DNA from: CAIXSC01 sp046349915 | GTDB lineage: Bacteria; Planctomycetota; Planctomycetia; Pirellulales; Pirellulaceae | Length of the DNA stretch: 64,000 bases | Direction: 5' to 3' | NCBI GenBank assembly: GCA_046349915.1 | Contig: JAXMBL010000004.1 | Location: 806,001-870,000 of the forward strand | Shown: piece after piece, positions 19,020-29,043 of the stretch | Position numbering within the stretch: position 1 is the first letter of the stretch | How the letters are laid out: each line of letters opens with the position of its first letter | Program-made: the position numbers and the translations under genes | The notes under the pieces: model-generated | What the model was told of the DNA's origin: nothing | What the model saw: only the letters and a program-made list of their open reading frames with translations | The model's database searches: none

Positions 19020-20519
19020 TCATCGTCCGCTGATTCGCTTGTAGAAGTCGCCGTTGTAATGGAAGCCGGCAACTTCTCGCGGTCGCTGACCTCGTGGCGG
19101 CTTGAGTTCGATCACGAACTGCTTGCCAGCTTCCGCATCGAAGTACGGGCTCGCTTCCTCACAGTCCAATGCGCTTTGGGCGTAGTTGGGAGTGAGGCTC
19201 CACGCGACCTCCGCTTCGTTCGTCCAACGGAACTTAGGTCTCCGGGGCGTGCCGATGTTGGTCAATTCTCCTTGATGCCAACCGTTCTCAACCGGTTCGC
19301 GGCGATAGTGGCCTGCAAGCATATTGGGAGTGACGACTCCCGTGAGGTCCGAGACTGTGTACTTGAGCGCGACGTGGAGCGGCTTGGCGGCTTGCTGCAG
19401 GCGCTTGTGAAGCGATTCATAGTAATAGTCAGGTTCAAACTCGCCGACAAAGTCGGCAGGCCAGGTGCTGCGATTGAACCAGTCGTGCCCCTTGTCGCTT
19501 TCCAGTCCAAACTCGGGATAGGTCCGGTACAGGTGGTGAAAAAACTCGTGCTGGAGCCATTGTGGCAAGTAAGCACGACGCTCGAGCGGATGCATGTCGC
19601 CGTGTCCCAAGTGGGGTGGTTTGCGCACCAGCCAACGATCATCGATGATGAAACAGGGAGAGCGACCGTCTGGGCCAACTCCCATGCCGCCCGTAACGAA
19701 CTCTGTTTTGCGGAAGTCTTCGTGCATCTCGGGCAAGTTGGATGGGTAGAGAATCCACCACCAGTCGGTATTGCGTCGAGTGTCCATGGGGACCGATTGC
19801 CAAATCTGAGCGAAACCTTCGTCCGTGATCCCAGCGACGCTGTTCGGTTCGGCGTTGACGATTCCCGGAACAGTCAACTCGTCGAGCGGCAGGAATTCTA
19901 GCTCGACGTTCAGCCGACCTTGCGTAATCGCGGACACGTACTCGCGAAATAGTCGAGTCGACTGTCGCACTACCTGATGGTCGCGTTGGGAGATGCGGGG
20001 ATCGAGATCACACGTGACGATCGGTCCACGCCCGTTTGCTCGTTCGGCCTTGTTTCTTGGTCGCTTCCCTTGGAGATGTCCGACCAGCAATACTCGCCAG
20101 GTTACTGTTGTCGGCTCAGGCGCGGGGCTGCCATTCATTTTCCACTCGCAGCACTCCTTCAGCATTCGAAGGGCGTAGTAGCACGGTGGCGAGCCGATAT
20201 TGAGCCCACTGGCTTGGATCGCGTCATGACCCTCGCTCTCGACTTCGGCCCACGCCGCCGAACCAGGGGGAAAGTCTGCCCATATTTGCTCCAAAAGGGC
20301 ATTCGCCTGCGCGTGCTGTCCTTGGAAATACCGATCTTCCGCGTTGATTAATACCGTCAACGCTCGACGATAAAGCTGGGGAAACCTCGTGGCGCCTCCG
20401 TGCGGCTGTAACAGCACTTCGGCCGGAGTGCCACGCTCTTGGGCATACCCCACCGAACTTGCCAATACGCCTAACATGCAGCTGGCCATCCAGTTCCTGC
20501 GATTCCAAAAGTGTCTCAT
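19020..20519 (-). CDS. secreted protein with HExxH metallopeptidase motif, family unknown
   Basis: 499 aa from ATG at 20517-20519. Longer in-frame starts would run into a repeat at 20654-20678, and the chosen start is followed by a signal peptide (MASCMLGVLASSVGYAQ). The motif WLQHEFFHHLYRTYPEF gives HExxH with a possible third ligand in the following GLESDKGHDWFN. Other segments include WRVLLVGHLQGKRP, TDWWWILYPSNLPEMHEDF and GGMGVGPDGRSPCFIIDD. I do not recognise a named family. It could be an exported zinc peptidase; alternatively the motif is incidental. Downstream of the racemase fusion in convergent orientation, with a repeat cluster between. Confidence 0.7.
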   Translation of the reverse strand: MRHFWNRRNWMASCMLGVLASSVGYAQERGTPAEVLLQPHGGATRFPQLYRRALTVLINAEDRYFQGQHAQANALLEQIWADFPPGSAAWAEVESEGHDAIQASGLNIGSPPCYYALRMLKECCEWKMNGSPAPEPTTVTWRVLLVGHLQGKRPRNKAERANGRGPIVTCDLDPRISQRDHQVVRQSTRLFREYVSAITQGRLNVELEFLPLDELTVPGIVNAEPNSVAGITDEGFAQIWQSVPMDTRRNTDWWWILYPSNLPEMHEDFRKTEFVTGGMGVGPDGRSPCFIIDDRWLVRKPPHLGHGDMHPLERRAYLPQWLQHEFFHHLYRTYPEFGLESDKGHDWFNRSTWPADFVGEFEPDYYYESLHKRLQQAAKPLHVALKYTVSDLTGVVTPNMLAGHYRREPVENGWHQGELTNIGTPRRPKFRWTNEAEVAWSLTPNYAQSALDCEEASPYFDAEAGKQFVIELKPPRGQRPREVAGFHYNGDFYKRISGR

Positions 20520-20653
20520 CCACGTTGCCCTTTGTGTAAGAATGCCCCGAGGAAAGTCGGCCGGGGCAAGCCGAGTCGCACTTGGCGTGCGATACTCAGG
20601 CTTGGCCCGTAAACCGAAGACGCAACCCGCCACCTCGGTAGAGATTTTCTGAT

Positions 20654-20678
20654 GTACGACGGATTTCCAGTCCGTCGA
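20654..20678 (-). repeat. single diverged A hairpin
   Basis: GTACGACGGATT-TCC-AGTCCGTCGAT, an imperfect copy with one mismatch in each arm, in the intergenic region upstream of the HExxH gene. The rest of 20520-20866 holds nothing else I can identify apart from the copy at 20859. Confidence 0.7.
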
Positions 20679-20858
20679 TGGGTTGCTCAACGACAGTTTC
20701 ACCGAGTTCACGGGTATCAGACAAGGAAGGCAATCAACCACGGATCACACCGATGACACTGATAAGGATCTGAGGGGAGAATCCAAGGTGTCATCGTACT
20801 AACTAAGCAGCATGCCCGTCGCGCACCAAGGCGCCACTTCCGCTTCCTACGGACTTAA

Positions 20859-20883
20859 TCGACGGACTAGAAGTCCGTCGTAC
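20859..20883 (-). repeat. A hairpin supplying the stop of the RND pump gene
   Basis: Read on the minus strand, AGTACGACGGACTTCTAG encodes Ser-Thr-Thr-Asp-Phe-stop, so the pump's last residues and TAG come from the repeat. Confidence 0.85.
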
Positions 20884-23800
20884 TTTTCGAAGGAGGGGCT
20901 GGTTTCTTGCCGGCGAGCTTCATCACGAGCCAGTAGAAGATGGGCGTGAACACCAAGCCGAAGAAGGTGACGCCCAACATGCCCGACGCCACGGCGACTC
21001 CCAGAGGGACTCGCATTTCGGCGCCGGCGCCTTTGGCCAAGGCGAGCGGCACGACGCCCAGGATGAATGCAAACGAGGTCATCAAAATGGGACGGAGGCG
21101 AGTTTGCGAGGCCTCGATAATGGCCTCGAGTCGATCCTTGCCCGCGTCCTCCAACTGCTTCGCGAACTCGACGACCAAAATCGCGTTCTTCGCCGCGAGG
21201 CCAATCAAGACGACGAAGCCAATCTGCGCGAAGATGTTGTTGTCGAGTCGCATGAGCCAAAGACCTGCCAAGGCCGAGAGCAAGCACATAGGCACGATCA
21301 GCAGAATGGCGAGCGGCAACGTCCAATTTTCGTACTGTGAGGCCAAGACCAGGAAAACGAAGAGTACGGCGAGTGGGAAGACGAGCTTCGCGAGCAGATC
21401 TTTCTCGGCCTCCAATTCCTGATAGCTGAGTTCCGTCCATTCGCTGCCGAGCGTCGTGGGGAGCGAGTTCTTGGCGACTTCATCAAACACCGTGATGGCT
21501 TGTCGAGAACTCACGCCGGGGGCGCTGATTCCGGTGATCTCGGCCGAGGGGTAAAGATTGAAATGGTTGACCACGGCCGGACCTGCGGTGTCGCGGACGC
21601 TGATCAATGTCGACAGTGGCACTCGCACGCCTGCCGCGTTTCGCACCTCTAACCGCCCAATGTCTTCCACTCGTAGACGAAACCGCGGGTCGGCCTGTAC
21701 GTTCACTTGCCAGTTACGATTCTGGAAGGAGAAATCATTGACATAGACCGAACCCAGGTAGGCTTGCAACGTGCCGTTGATCTCGTCGATCGCAACACCT
21801 TGCGCTTTCGCCTTTTCCCGATCCACATCGACGTACAACTGAGGTTGCGCGACCGTGAAGGTGGAAAAAGCGGCGGGGATCGCGGGCTGCTGAGTCAACT
21901 GTTCCGCCATCGCTTGCACCGAACCTTGCAGCGTGCGCAGCCCGGCGCCTCGTCGGTCTTGGATTTGAATCTTCACGCCGCCCGTCGTGCCCAGGCCGTC
22001 GACGGGTGGAGCTCCAAAGACGCCGATCGTCGCTTGCTGGTAGGCGGCGAATCGTTTGCGCAGTTCAGCCGCGATGCGTTGGGCATGCAAGGTTCGATCC
22101 GACTTTCGCTCCTCAAATGGATCGAGGATCACGAACATGCCGCCGACGTTGCTGATGTTTGTGCTGAGCAGCAACGAGTAGCCGGGGACGGCGATGGTGT
22201 GAGCGACTCCCGGTGTTTCCCGAGCCAATTTGCTGAGGTCTTCCACCAGCCGATCGGTGCGAGCGAGACTCGCGCCATCGGGAAGTTGTACGTTGACTAG
22301 CAAATAACCCTTGTCTTGATCAGGAATGAACCCCTTGGGCACCACTTGAAAGCCGAGAAGCGTGCAGCCGAGTAGTCCCGCGTAGACGATCGCCAGGATC
22401 AGGCTGATGCGCACCATGCGACGGACGGTGGCGCCGTAGCCAGCCGCCAGCTTTTCAAAAACCCAGTTGAAGCCGGCCAGGAACTTGGAAAGCACTAGAT
22501 TGATGGGGTTGGCGAGGAAGCGACCCGCGAAGGCGACTACGCCGACGATGCCCGCCGCGATCGCCCATGCCAACGCCTGTTGAGAAAGAGTGAGTGGTTC
22601 CGCGTCGGGGTCGTGTGCGTTGGCGGCGAGCCCCAAGGCATGCAGCAAGTGACTGCCAGCCAGCTTGTACACGATCAAGCCAAGCAGCAGGCCAATGCCC
22701 AGCGGCGGCAGAACTTCACGCGGTCCGTGATGATCGGCGGCGTGAGGTTTGATCAGCGTGACGGCTCGCGCTGGCGCCATCGTCATCGCGTTGATGGCCG
22801 AGATGATGGTCGAAGCGGCGATCGTCAGCGCGAACTGTCGAAAAAACTCGCCGGTGATTCCCGCCAGGAACGCAGTCGGGATGAATACCGAGCTGAGCAC
22901 AAGCGTGATGGCGATCACGGGGCCGGTAATCTCGTCCATTGCTTTAATCACCGCTTCTCGCGGCGGCAGACCAGTCGCCATCCACCGTTCGATGTTCTCA
23001 ACCACGACAATCGCGTCGTCGACCACGATGCCGATGGCGAGCACTAGTCCGAAAAGCGTCAGATTGTTGAGGCTGAATCCGAGCGCAGCCATCACCGCGA
23101 ACGTGCCGATCAGCGAGACGGGGACGTCGATCATCGGCAGCAAGGTCGCTCGCCAATTCTGGAGGAAAATCAAGACGACGATGAACACCAGAATGAACGC
23201 TTCGTACAGCGTCTTGTACACTTCGTGCACCGACTCGTCGATGAACACGGTCGTGTCGTAGACGATCTCATAGTCGAGTCCTTCGGGGAAGTCTCGCTGG
23301 AGCTCCTTCATGCGAGTGCGGATCGTCTTGGCGACGTCGAGTGCGTTCGAGCCAGGCAACTGGAACAAGGCGAGCGTGATCGAAGGTTCGCCATTGAGAT
23401 AGCTGTTCACGTCGTAGTTCTTCGCGCCCAACTCGATGCCCTTCTCCGTGGGAACACCGTCGGCGGCATAGGTCGGGTCGCGCACCAGTTCCCGCAAGTG
23501 GACGATTTGTCCCTTATCGCCTCGCTTGACGACGATATCGCCGAACTGTTCTTCCGTGCTCAACCGCCCCTGAGTGTTGACTACCAATTGAAAAGGGACG
23601 TTCGCCTCGGTGGGAACCGGCGGTTGGCCAAGGCGACCGGCGGCGACTTGCACATTCTGTTCGCGGATCGCCTTGATGACATCGGCGGCGGTCATTTGCA
23701 AGGAGGCGAGTTTGCGAGGATCCAGCCACACTCGCATGCTGTAGTCGCGCGGGCCCAGGAAAGAGACGTCGCCAACTCCTTCGATACGAGCCAAAGCGTC

Positions 23801-24307
23801 CTTGACGTTCAGCGTCGCATAATTGCTCAGGTATAGCTGATTGTAGTACGACGATCCGTCAGCTCGCTTCTTCGAGACCAAGTTGACGCACAGCAAGATG
23901 CTGGGCGACTTCTTCTTGGTTACGACGCCCGTCCGCTTTACCTCCTCGGGTAACTTGGCTTCGGCGATCGCCACTCGGTTTTGCACCAACACTTGCGCCG
24001 TATCCAGGTTGGTGCCCAGTTTGAAGGTAACGTCGAGCAGCATCTGGCCGTCGTTGGTGCAGCGCGACGCCATATAGATCATGCCTTCGACGCCATTCAC
24101 CTCCTGCTCGATGGGAGTCGCGACCGTATTCGCCACCGTCTCGGCATTGGCCCCAGGGTAAATGGCGGAGACTTGAACGGTCGGGGGAGTGACGTCGGGA
24201 TACTGGGCGATAGGGAGTCGCGTCAGCGCGACCAAGCCCACGATTACGATGACGATCGAGAGGACGGTGGCGAGCACCGGTCGATCCACAAAGAAACGGG
24301 CGAACAT
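20867..24307 (-). CDS. RND efflux pump inner-membrane transporter (HAE1, AcrB/MexB type)
   Basis: 1146 aa proton-driven exporter. It starts MFARFFVDRPVLATVLSIVIV, typical of the family, with NGVEGMIYM and GRLGQPPVP in the first porter region. The TM4 proton-relay pair appears in VLAIGIVVDDAIVVVEN (two Asp), with FIPTAFLAGITGEFF after it. Late motifs are VPKGFIPDQDKGYLL and GLAAKNAILVVEFA. It is about 100 residues longer than AcrB because of an insert after MTMAPARAVTLIKPHA with extra hydrophobic segments (about 520-610). The adaptor gene lies 56 bp upstream; no outer-membrane TolC gene or regulator is adjacent. The final TTDF is repeat-encoded. Confidence 0.95.
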   Translation of the reverse strand: MFARFFVDRPVLATVLSIVIVIVGLVALTRLPIAQYPDVTPPTVQVSAIYPGANAETVANTVATPIEQEVNGVEGMIYMASRCTNDGQMLLDVTFKLGTNLDTAQVLVQNRVAIAEAKLPEEVKRTGVVTKKKSPSILLCVNLVSKKRADGSSYYNQLYLSNYATLNVKDALARIEGVGDVSFLGPRDYSMRVWLDPRKLASLQMTAADVIKAIREQNVQVAAGRLGQPPVPTEANVPFQLVVNTQGRLSTEEQFGDIVVKRGDKGQIVHLRELVRDPTYAADGVPTEKGIELGAKNYDVNSYLNGEPSITLALFQLPGSNALDVAKTIRTRMKELQRDFPEGLDYEIVYDTTVFIDESVHEVYKTLYEAFILVFIVVLIFLQNWRATLLPMIDVPVSLIGTFAVMAALGFSLNNLTLFGLVLAIGIVVDDAIVVVENIERWMATGLPPREAVIKAMDEITGPVIAITLVLSSVFIPTAFLAGITGEFFRQFALTIAASTIISAINAMTMAPARAVTLIKPHAADHHGPREVLPPLGIGLLLGLIVYKLAGSHLLHALGLAANAHDPDAEPLTLSQQALAWAIAAGIVGVVAFAGRFLANPINLVLSKFLAGFNWVFEKLAAGYGATVRRMVRISLILAIVYAGLLGCTLLGFQVVPKGFIPDQDKGYLLVNVQLPDGASLARTDRLVEDLSKLARETPGVAHTIAVPGYSLLLSTNISNVGGMFVILDPFEERKSDRTLHAQRIAAELRKRFAAYQQATIGVFGAPPVDGLGTTGGVKIQIQDRRGAGLRTLQGSVQAMAEQLTQQPAIPAAFSTFTVAQPQLYVDVDREKAKAQGVAIDEINGTLQAYLGSVYVNDFSFQNRNWQVNVQADPRFRLRVEDIGRLEVRNAAGVRVPLSTLISVRDTAGPAVVNHFNLYPSAEITGISAPGVSSRQAITVFDEVAKNSLPTTLGSEWTELSYQELEAEKDLLAKLVFPLAVLFVFLVLASQYENWTLPLAILLIVPMCLLSALAGLWLMRLDNNIFAQIGFVVLIGLAAKNAILVVEFAKQLEDAGKDRLEAIIEASQTRLRPILMTSFAFILGVVPLALAKGAGAEMRVPLGVAVASGMLGVTFFGLVFTPIFYWLVMKLAGKKPAPPSKSTTDF

Positions 24308-24363
24308 CGGAAGTCCTCTCGTGTGTGCGGCTACACTCGTGCGAATCCCAACCTTTTCGTCGG

Positions 24364-25611
24364 TCAGGCGCCCTTGGTGTTTGCGCTTGCATCCCCGGTG
24401 CTGCTTGGCGCATTCGAACTCGAATTGCCAAGTGGCTGGCCGTCAGCGGTCAGCGGCGTGACGGGATAATTCACGCGAGCCCGTTGCAGTCCGTTGATGA
24501 TGATCCAGTCGTCTTTCTTCAACGACTCGGGGCCGTTGTCGGCGCCGCGGACGATTCGGAAACCATCATCGAGCAAGCGCCCCGGTTGAATGTCGCGACG
24601 CAAGACGATGTTGTCTGGACCTAGCACCAACACAAAGCGCTTTTCCTGGTCGGCCAGAATGGCTTCATCGGGGACCAAAGTCGCCGAATACGATTCACCC
24701 GATGCCACTCGGACTCGGATGCGCGAACCCGCGACCAACTGCCCACGTGGATTCGCCACCACTCCACGCACTTCGATCGTGCCTGTCGTCGAGTCGACTT
24801 GATTGTCCGCGAAGTCGAGCACTCCCTCGTGTGGGAACCCCTCGTCCGAATCAAGGGCGAAGCGAAGCGGCATCTGCCGTTCACGAATCGTCGTTTTCGT
24901 CGTCTCGCCTTCGATGGGACGACGCTCGCGCAGATACCGCTGGAGGGAACGCTCGTCGACCGTAAAGTAGGCGAAGATCGGATCGACGCTCACTATCGTC
25001 GTGAGCAACGGATCACTGCCCCCCGCATTCACCAGATTCCCCTCGGTCAACATCGCTCGGCCGATACGACCCGCGATCGGCGCCGTGACTCGAGCATATT
25101 CGAGGTCGAGTTTGTAGCGCTCGGATTGTTGGAGCGCGGAGGCATAGCGAGCGGCGAAGGATAGAGCGTCTGCTTCGGACTTTTCCAATTCTTGCTGCGT
25201 GACCGCTCCCTTGCGAGCGAGCTCGCGATTTCGAGCAAGGTCCTTCTCGGAAGCCAGTTGTTGCGCCTTTAAAGCGTTGGCCGCGGCGACCGTCTCGTCG
25301 ATTTGGACCTGAAACGGGCGAGGGTCGAGTTCGAAGAGTAACTGATCTTTCTCGACGAAGTCGCCATCCTGGAAGTGGATCTTGTCGATATGCCCGCGAA
25401 CACGTGCTCGCACTTCGACCGTTTTGGCCGCTCGCAACCATCCTCCGTACTCGTCCTCGTCGACAACATCTCGGACCGTCGGACGACTCACGGTCACCTT
25501 AGGTGGTTCGGCGGGCGCGGGCTTCGCCGCCGCTCGATTACACCCCGTCGCCAACGTACTAACGCCGACAAGCAGAAGGATGCTCGTCACCCAACTTCGC
25601 AGATTTCGCAT
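24364..25611 (-). CDS. RND efflux pump periplasmic adaptor (membrane fusion protein)
   Basis: 415 aa from ATG at 25609-25611, preceded by a perfect AGGAGG. An upstream in-frame start at 25641 is less likely. The signal peptide ends in STLATGCNRAA, a lipobox. Mature parts: ARVRGHIDKIHFQDGDFVEKDQLLFELDPR (lipoyl half), a coiled-coil helical hairpin (NALKAQQLASEKDLARNREL...), ARVTAPIAGRIGRAMLTEGN (second lipoyl half), then beta-barrel and membrane-proximal domains, with a Ser/Asn-rich tail. It links the RND pump to an outer-membrane channel encoded elsewhere. First gene of a two-gene operon. Confidence 0.94.
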   Translation of the reverse strand: MRNLRSWVTSILLLVGVSTLATGCNRAAAKPAPAEPPKVTVSRPTVRDVVDEDEYGGWLRAAKTVEVRARVRGHIDKIHFQDGDFVEKDQLLFELDPRPFQVQIDETVAAANALKAQQLASEKDLARNRELARKGAVTQQELEKSEADALSFAARYASALQQSERYKLDLEYARVTAPIAGRIGRAMLTEGNLVNAGGSDPLLTTIVSVDPIFAYFTVDERSLQRYLRERRPIEGETTKTTIRERQMPLRFALDSDEGFPHEGVLDFADNQVDSTTGTIEVRGVVANPRGQLVAGSRIRVRVASGESYSATLVPDEAILADQEKRFVLVLGPDNIVLRRDIQPGRLLDDGFRIVRGADNGPESLKKDDWIIINGLQRARVNYPVTPLTADGQPLGNSSSNAPSSTGDASANTKGA

Positions 25612-25799
25612 GGAGAACCTCCTGGCGTTCTCGGCGAGCATTCCAATTCAAGAATGCTCCTCGACTTCAACGCATTCAACCGCGACAAACCGCCGCTGGA
25701 ATTGCACTTCAGCTTAGCAGAGAGGGCTGGTCAAGTGTCAGGAAGCATTGCTTGATTCTCGAATGATGAGGCCATTGCGGCGAGCCGCCGGGAGAATCG

Positions 25800-27452
25800 T
25801 CACCAACCGCGAATATTGCCAGTGTCATCAATGTCGACTCGCAGAGCAGCCGGGCGCGAGGGTAATCCCGGCATTGTGCGGATGTCGCCGGCCAAGGCGT
25901 AAAGGAAGCCGGCGCCGGCGGCGAGCCGCACCTCTTGGATCGGGACGCGGAATCCACTGGGACGTCCCAAGCGAGCGGGGTCGTGAGACAGTGAGTACTG
26001 CGTCTTGGCCACACAAACGGGGAGCTGGCCGAACCCAGCTCGCTCCAGTTCAGTCAACTGGCGCAAAGCTGTCGGGGAGGGCTCGACCCCCTCGGCGCCA
26101 TAAACCTGCGTGGCAATCAACTGGAGCTTTTGGAGTGGGGAGGCCTCGAGCTGGTAAAGCGGATGAAAACCAGAAGGCTGGCTGCTGGCTCGTTCCACAG
26201 CGGCCGCTAACTCCAAGGCGCCCAGACCACCCTGCACAAAGCCATCACTCGTGGCCACTTCGTGCGCGCCGTAGTTTCGGGCGAGTGTGTGAAGTCGATG
26301 CAGTTCGGCCGTCGTGTCGTGAGGAAAGCGGTTGATGGCGACGACGGTCGGGACGCCGAAGCGAGTCAGAAGTTCTAAGTGAGCTTGAAGGTTGACGCTG
26401 CCTTCCTCCAAGGCCTCCAAGTTTTCGGCGACCAGAGAGTCGGGAAGAGGTCGGCCGGGTCGCACATCAAATCGACCACTGTGATACTTCAACGCCCGCG
26501 CGCTGCAAACCAGCACGGCTGCCGCGGGTCGTAGTCCACTCACCAGGCACTTGATATGAAACAACTTCTCCGCGCCGCACTCGGCGCCAAATCCTGACTC
26601 CGTGACGACATAATCGGCCAGCCGGATGGCGGCGAGGTCCGCGACGACGGAGCTATTGCCGTGAGCAATATTGGCGAACGGACCGGCGTGAACGAACGCG
26701 GGCGTGCCTTCACAGGTTTGAGCCAAATTCGGGCGGATGGCGTCGCGCATGAGAACGGCAAGCGAGCCCGCGAAGCCGAGTTGTTCGGCGGTGAGCATCT
26801 CGCCGCTGGGCGACTCGCCGACCACGATGCGACCCAGGCGTTCGCGCAGATCGGGTAGTGAGCGAGCCAGCGCGAGGATCGCCATGATCTCGGACGCGGG
26901 CGCTAGATCGAACCCGGTTTCCCGCCGAGCGGAATCGTCGTTCCAGGCAAGTCCGGTGATGATGCGTTCGAGCGAACGATCGCATAGGTCCATCGCCCGG
27001 CGAACTCGTAGGGAAGCTGGGGCCAAGAGTGGTTCTAGGCGGCGGCGAGCATGATTCTCGGCCAGCGAGGCGAGGAGATTGGTTGCGGTCGCGACCGCAT
27101 GGATATCGCCAGTGAAGTGCAGGTTGATATCGTCGGCGGGAAATAGCGTGGCACGCCCTCCCCCTGCTCCACCACCCTTGACGCCGAACAGAGGACCTAG
27201 CGAAGGCTCTCGCAAAGTTACGATGGCTCGCTTGCCGCGACGGCAGAGCGCCATCGACAACGCGATCGCGGTGACCGTTTTGCCCTCACCTAGGGGCGTT
27301 GGATTAACGGCGGTGACGCAGATGTAGCGTCCTTCAGGCCGATCTTGTAAGCGCTGATCGAGGCCCAAGGCGAGCTTGGCTTTATGCCACCCGTACGGCT
27401 CGACGTCGTCGGGGCCGAGTTCGAGCACGCGGGCCAACGCTTCGATCCGCAT
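25800..27452 (-). CDS. fhs: formate-tetrahydrofolate ligase
   Basis: 550 aa, cytosolic, ATP + formate + THF to 10-formyl-THF in one-carbon metabolism. The ATP-binding loop is NPTPLGEGKTVTAIALSMAL. Other family stretches: SLGPLFGVKGGGAGGG, INLHFTGDIHAV, GFDLAPASEIMAIL, FAGPFANIAHGNSS-like HAGPFANIAHGNSSV, VTESGFGAECGAEKLF and VVAINRFPHDT. The ATG at 27450-27452 has GAGG upstream. It is the last gene of a run with a rhamnulokinase (66 bp upstream) and a Gfo/Idh dehydrogenase. Confidence 0.96.
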   Translation of the reverse strand: MRIEALARVLELGPDDVEPYGWHKAKLALGLDQRLQDRPEGRYICVTAVNPTPLGEGKTVTAIALSMALCRRGKRAIVTLREPSLGPLFGVKGGGAGGGRATLFPADDINLHFTGDIHAVATATNLLASLAENHARRRLEPLLAPASLRVRRAMDLCDRSLERIITGLAWNDDSARRETGFDLAPASEIMAILALARSLPDLRERLGRIVVGESPSGEMLTAEQLGFAGSLAVLMRDAIRPNLAQTCEGTPAFVHAGPFANIAHGNSSVVADLAAIRLADYVVTESGFGAECGAEKLFHIKCLVSGLRPAAAVLVCSARALKYHSGRFDVRPGRPLPDSLVAENLEALEEGSVNLQAHLELLTRFGVPTVVAINRFPHDTTAELHRLHTLARNYGAHEVATSDGFVQGGLGALELAAAVERASSQPSGFHPLYQLEASPLQKLQLIATQVYGAEGVEPSPTALRQLTELERAGFGQLPVCVAKTQYSLSHDPARLGRPSGFRVPIQEVRLAAGAGFLYALAGDIRTMPGLPSRPAALRVDIDDTGNIRGW

Positions 27453-27518
27453 GTCTTACCTCGGAGTCTTCCTCGCGATAGTCGCCCCGCGATGTCTGGC
27501 CTGTCGCGTCCAAGGAAG

Positions 27519-29006
27519 TCAGACGAGTTTCTGGAAACGCTCGAAGGCGTCGTCCCAAGGACGAGTGTTGCGCGGTTCGAATGTTTCGACCGAGAAGCTC
27601 GCTCGGATCACTTCCCGAGCATCGGCGATCGACGTGACGTCGCCCGTCGCGACCGCTTGCATCATCACGTTGCCAATCGCCGTGGCCTCGATCGGCCCCG
27701 CGACCACTCGTCGGCCGCACGCATCCGCGGTCATCTGGCAAAGGAGTCGGTTTTGAGTGCCGCCGCCCACGATGTGAATGGTGTCGAGTGAGCCGTCGAC
27801 CAACTGCTCCAACCATCGATGAACCATGCGGTAGCGCAGCGCGAGGCTCTCGAGCGCCGAGCGAATTACCGCCCCATCGTTTTCGGGGACAGGCTCGCCT
27901 CCGCCTCGGCACAGTTCGCGAATCGCCTGGGGCATATCCGCGGGCGCCACCAAACTGCCATGGTCGGGATTAAAGAGCGAGCGAAGGGACGGCGCTTGTT
28001 CGGCCATGGCCACAAGTCGCGGCCAGTCGTACGACTGACCATTTTGATTCCACACTCGGCGGCACTCCTGGACCAGCCAGAGCCCCGCGATGTTCTTCAA
28101 TAGGCGAGTGGTGCCGCCAACGCCGCCTTCGTTGGTAAAGTTGAGCGACCGACACAATTCGTTGACCACGGGCTGTGGTGTTTCGACGCCCATCAACGAC
28201 CAAGTGCCGCTGCTGATGTAGCACCAGTCGGGTTTATGACCGGGGCGACTCGCGGCGGGGACCGCCATCACGGCGCTCGCCGTATCGTGAGTTCCCGGCA
28301 GAATCACTTCGACGTTGCTGAGTCCGGTGGCTTTCGCCACGCTGGCTCGCACCGGTCCCAGTTTCGTGCCCGGTTGAGCGATTGTGCCCAAGATGCGGGT
28401 TGGCAGATCGAATCGCTCGAAAAGTGGAGCGGCCCAGCGACCCGTGCGCGGGTTCAGGAACTGGGTCGTGGACGCATTCGAGTACTCGTTCGCCTTCTCG
28501 CCGCTCAGCAGCCAGTGGAACAAGTCGGGGATCATCAAGAACGACTCGGCCATGTCGAGCAGCGGAGAACCGCCCCACTTCATGGCAATCAGTTGGTACA
28601 GCGTATTGAACTCCATGAACTGGAGTCCCGAGTGTTCAAAGATCTCTTCCCGACTGGCGATCGGAAATACTCGTTCGAAAATCCCCGCCGTGCGCCGGTC
28701 GCGATAGGTCGATGGATTGCCGAGCAGTTCGTCGTTCCGCCCCAAGAGTCCGAAGTCGACTCCCCACGTGTCGACGCCGACGCTGGCGATCTGCCGACCA
28801 TAGCGGCCCGCCGCCACTCGCAGTCCATCCTGGACGTGGCTCCAAAGTCCCAGCAGATTCCAATAGAGACGATCGCCGACGGCGACGCCGCCATTCTCAA
28901 AACGATGGACATCTTCGAGCGTGAGTTGTCGACCGTCGAGTTGTCCCGCGACAACTCGACCTCCCGACGCGCCCAGGTCAACGGCGAGAAACGTGCGATG
29001 TGCCAT
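27519..29006 (-). CDS. rhaB: rhamnulokinase-like FGGY carbohydrate kinase
   Basis: 495 aa from ATG at 29004-29006 (the longer open frame starts with an unrelated stretch). MAHRTFLAVDLGASGGRVVAG is the FGGY N-terminus. GVDTWGVDFGLLG, EIFEHSGLQFMEFNTLYQL, PGTHDTASAVMAVPA and YISSGTWSLMGVE are characteristic of RhaB. The C-terminal ATP region has IHIVGGGTQNRLLCQMTADA. It phosphorylates L-rhamnulose or a similar ketose in the cytosol. No rhamnose isomerase or aldolase gene is in the window. It lies 37 bp downstream of a Gfo/Idh gene, so co-transcribed. Confidence 0.9.
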   Translation of the reverse strand: MAHRTFLAVDLGASGGRVVAGQLDGRQLTLEDVHRFENGGVAVGDRLYWNLLGLWSHVQDGLRVAAGRYGRQIASVGVDTWGVDFGLLGRNDELLGNPSTYRDRRTAGIFERVFPIASREEIFEHSGLQFMEFNTLYQLIAMKWGGSPLLDMAESFLMIPDLFHWLLSGEKANEYSNASTTQFLNPRTGRWAAPLFERFDLPTRILGTIAQPGTKLGPVRASVAKATGLSNVEVILPGTHDTASAVMAVPAASRPGHKPDWCYISSGTWSLMGVETPQPVVNELCRSLNFTNEGGVGGTTRLLKNIAGLWLVQECRRVWNQNGQSYDWPRLVAMAEQAPSLRSLFNPDHGSLVAPADMPQAIRELCRGGGEPVPENDGAVIRSALESLALRYRMVHRWLEQLVDGSLDTIHIVGGGTQNRLLCQMTADACGRRVVAGPIEATAIGNVMMQAVATGDVTSIADAREVIRASFSVETFEPRNTRPWDDAFERFQKLV

Positions 29007-29043
29007 GGAAATGCGTACCCGAGTCCCGAGAATCAACGAAATC

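Noticed and set aside
18843..19901. Plus-strand open frame of 352 codons
   Set aside because: Starts within a repeat cluster and runs antisense to the HExxH gene, which has a signal peptide and a metal motif.
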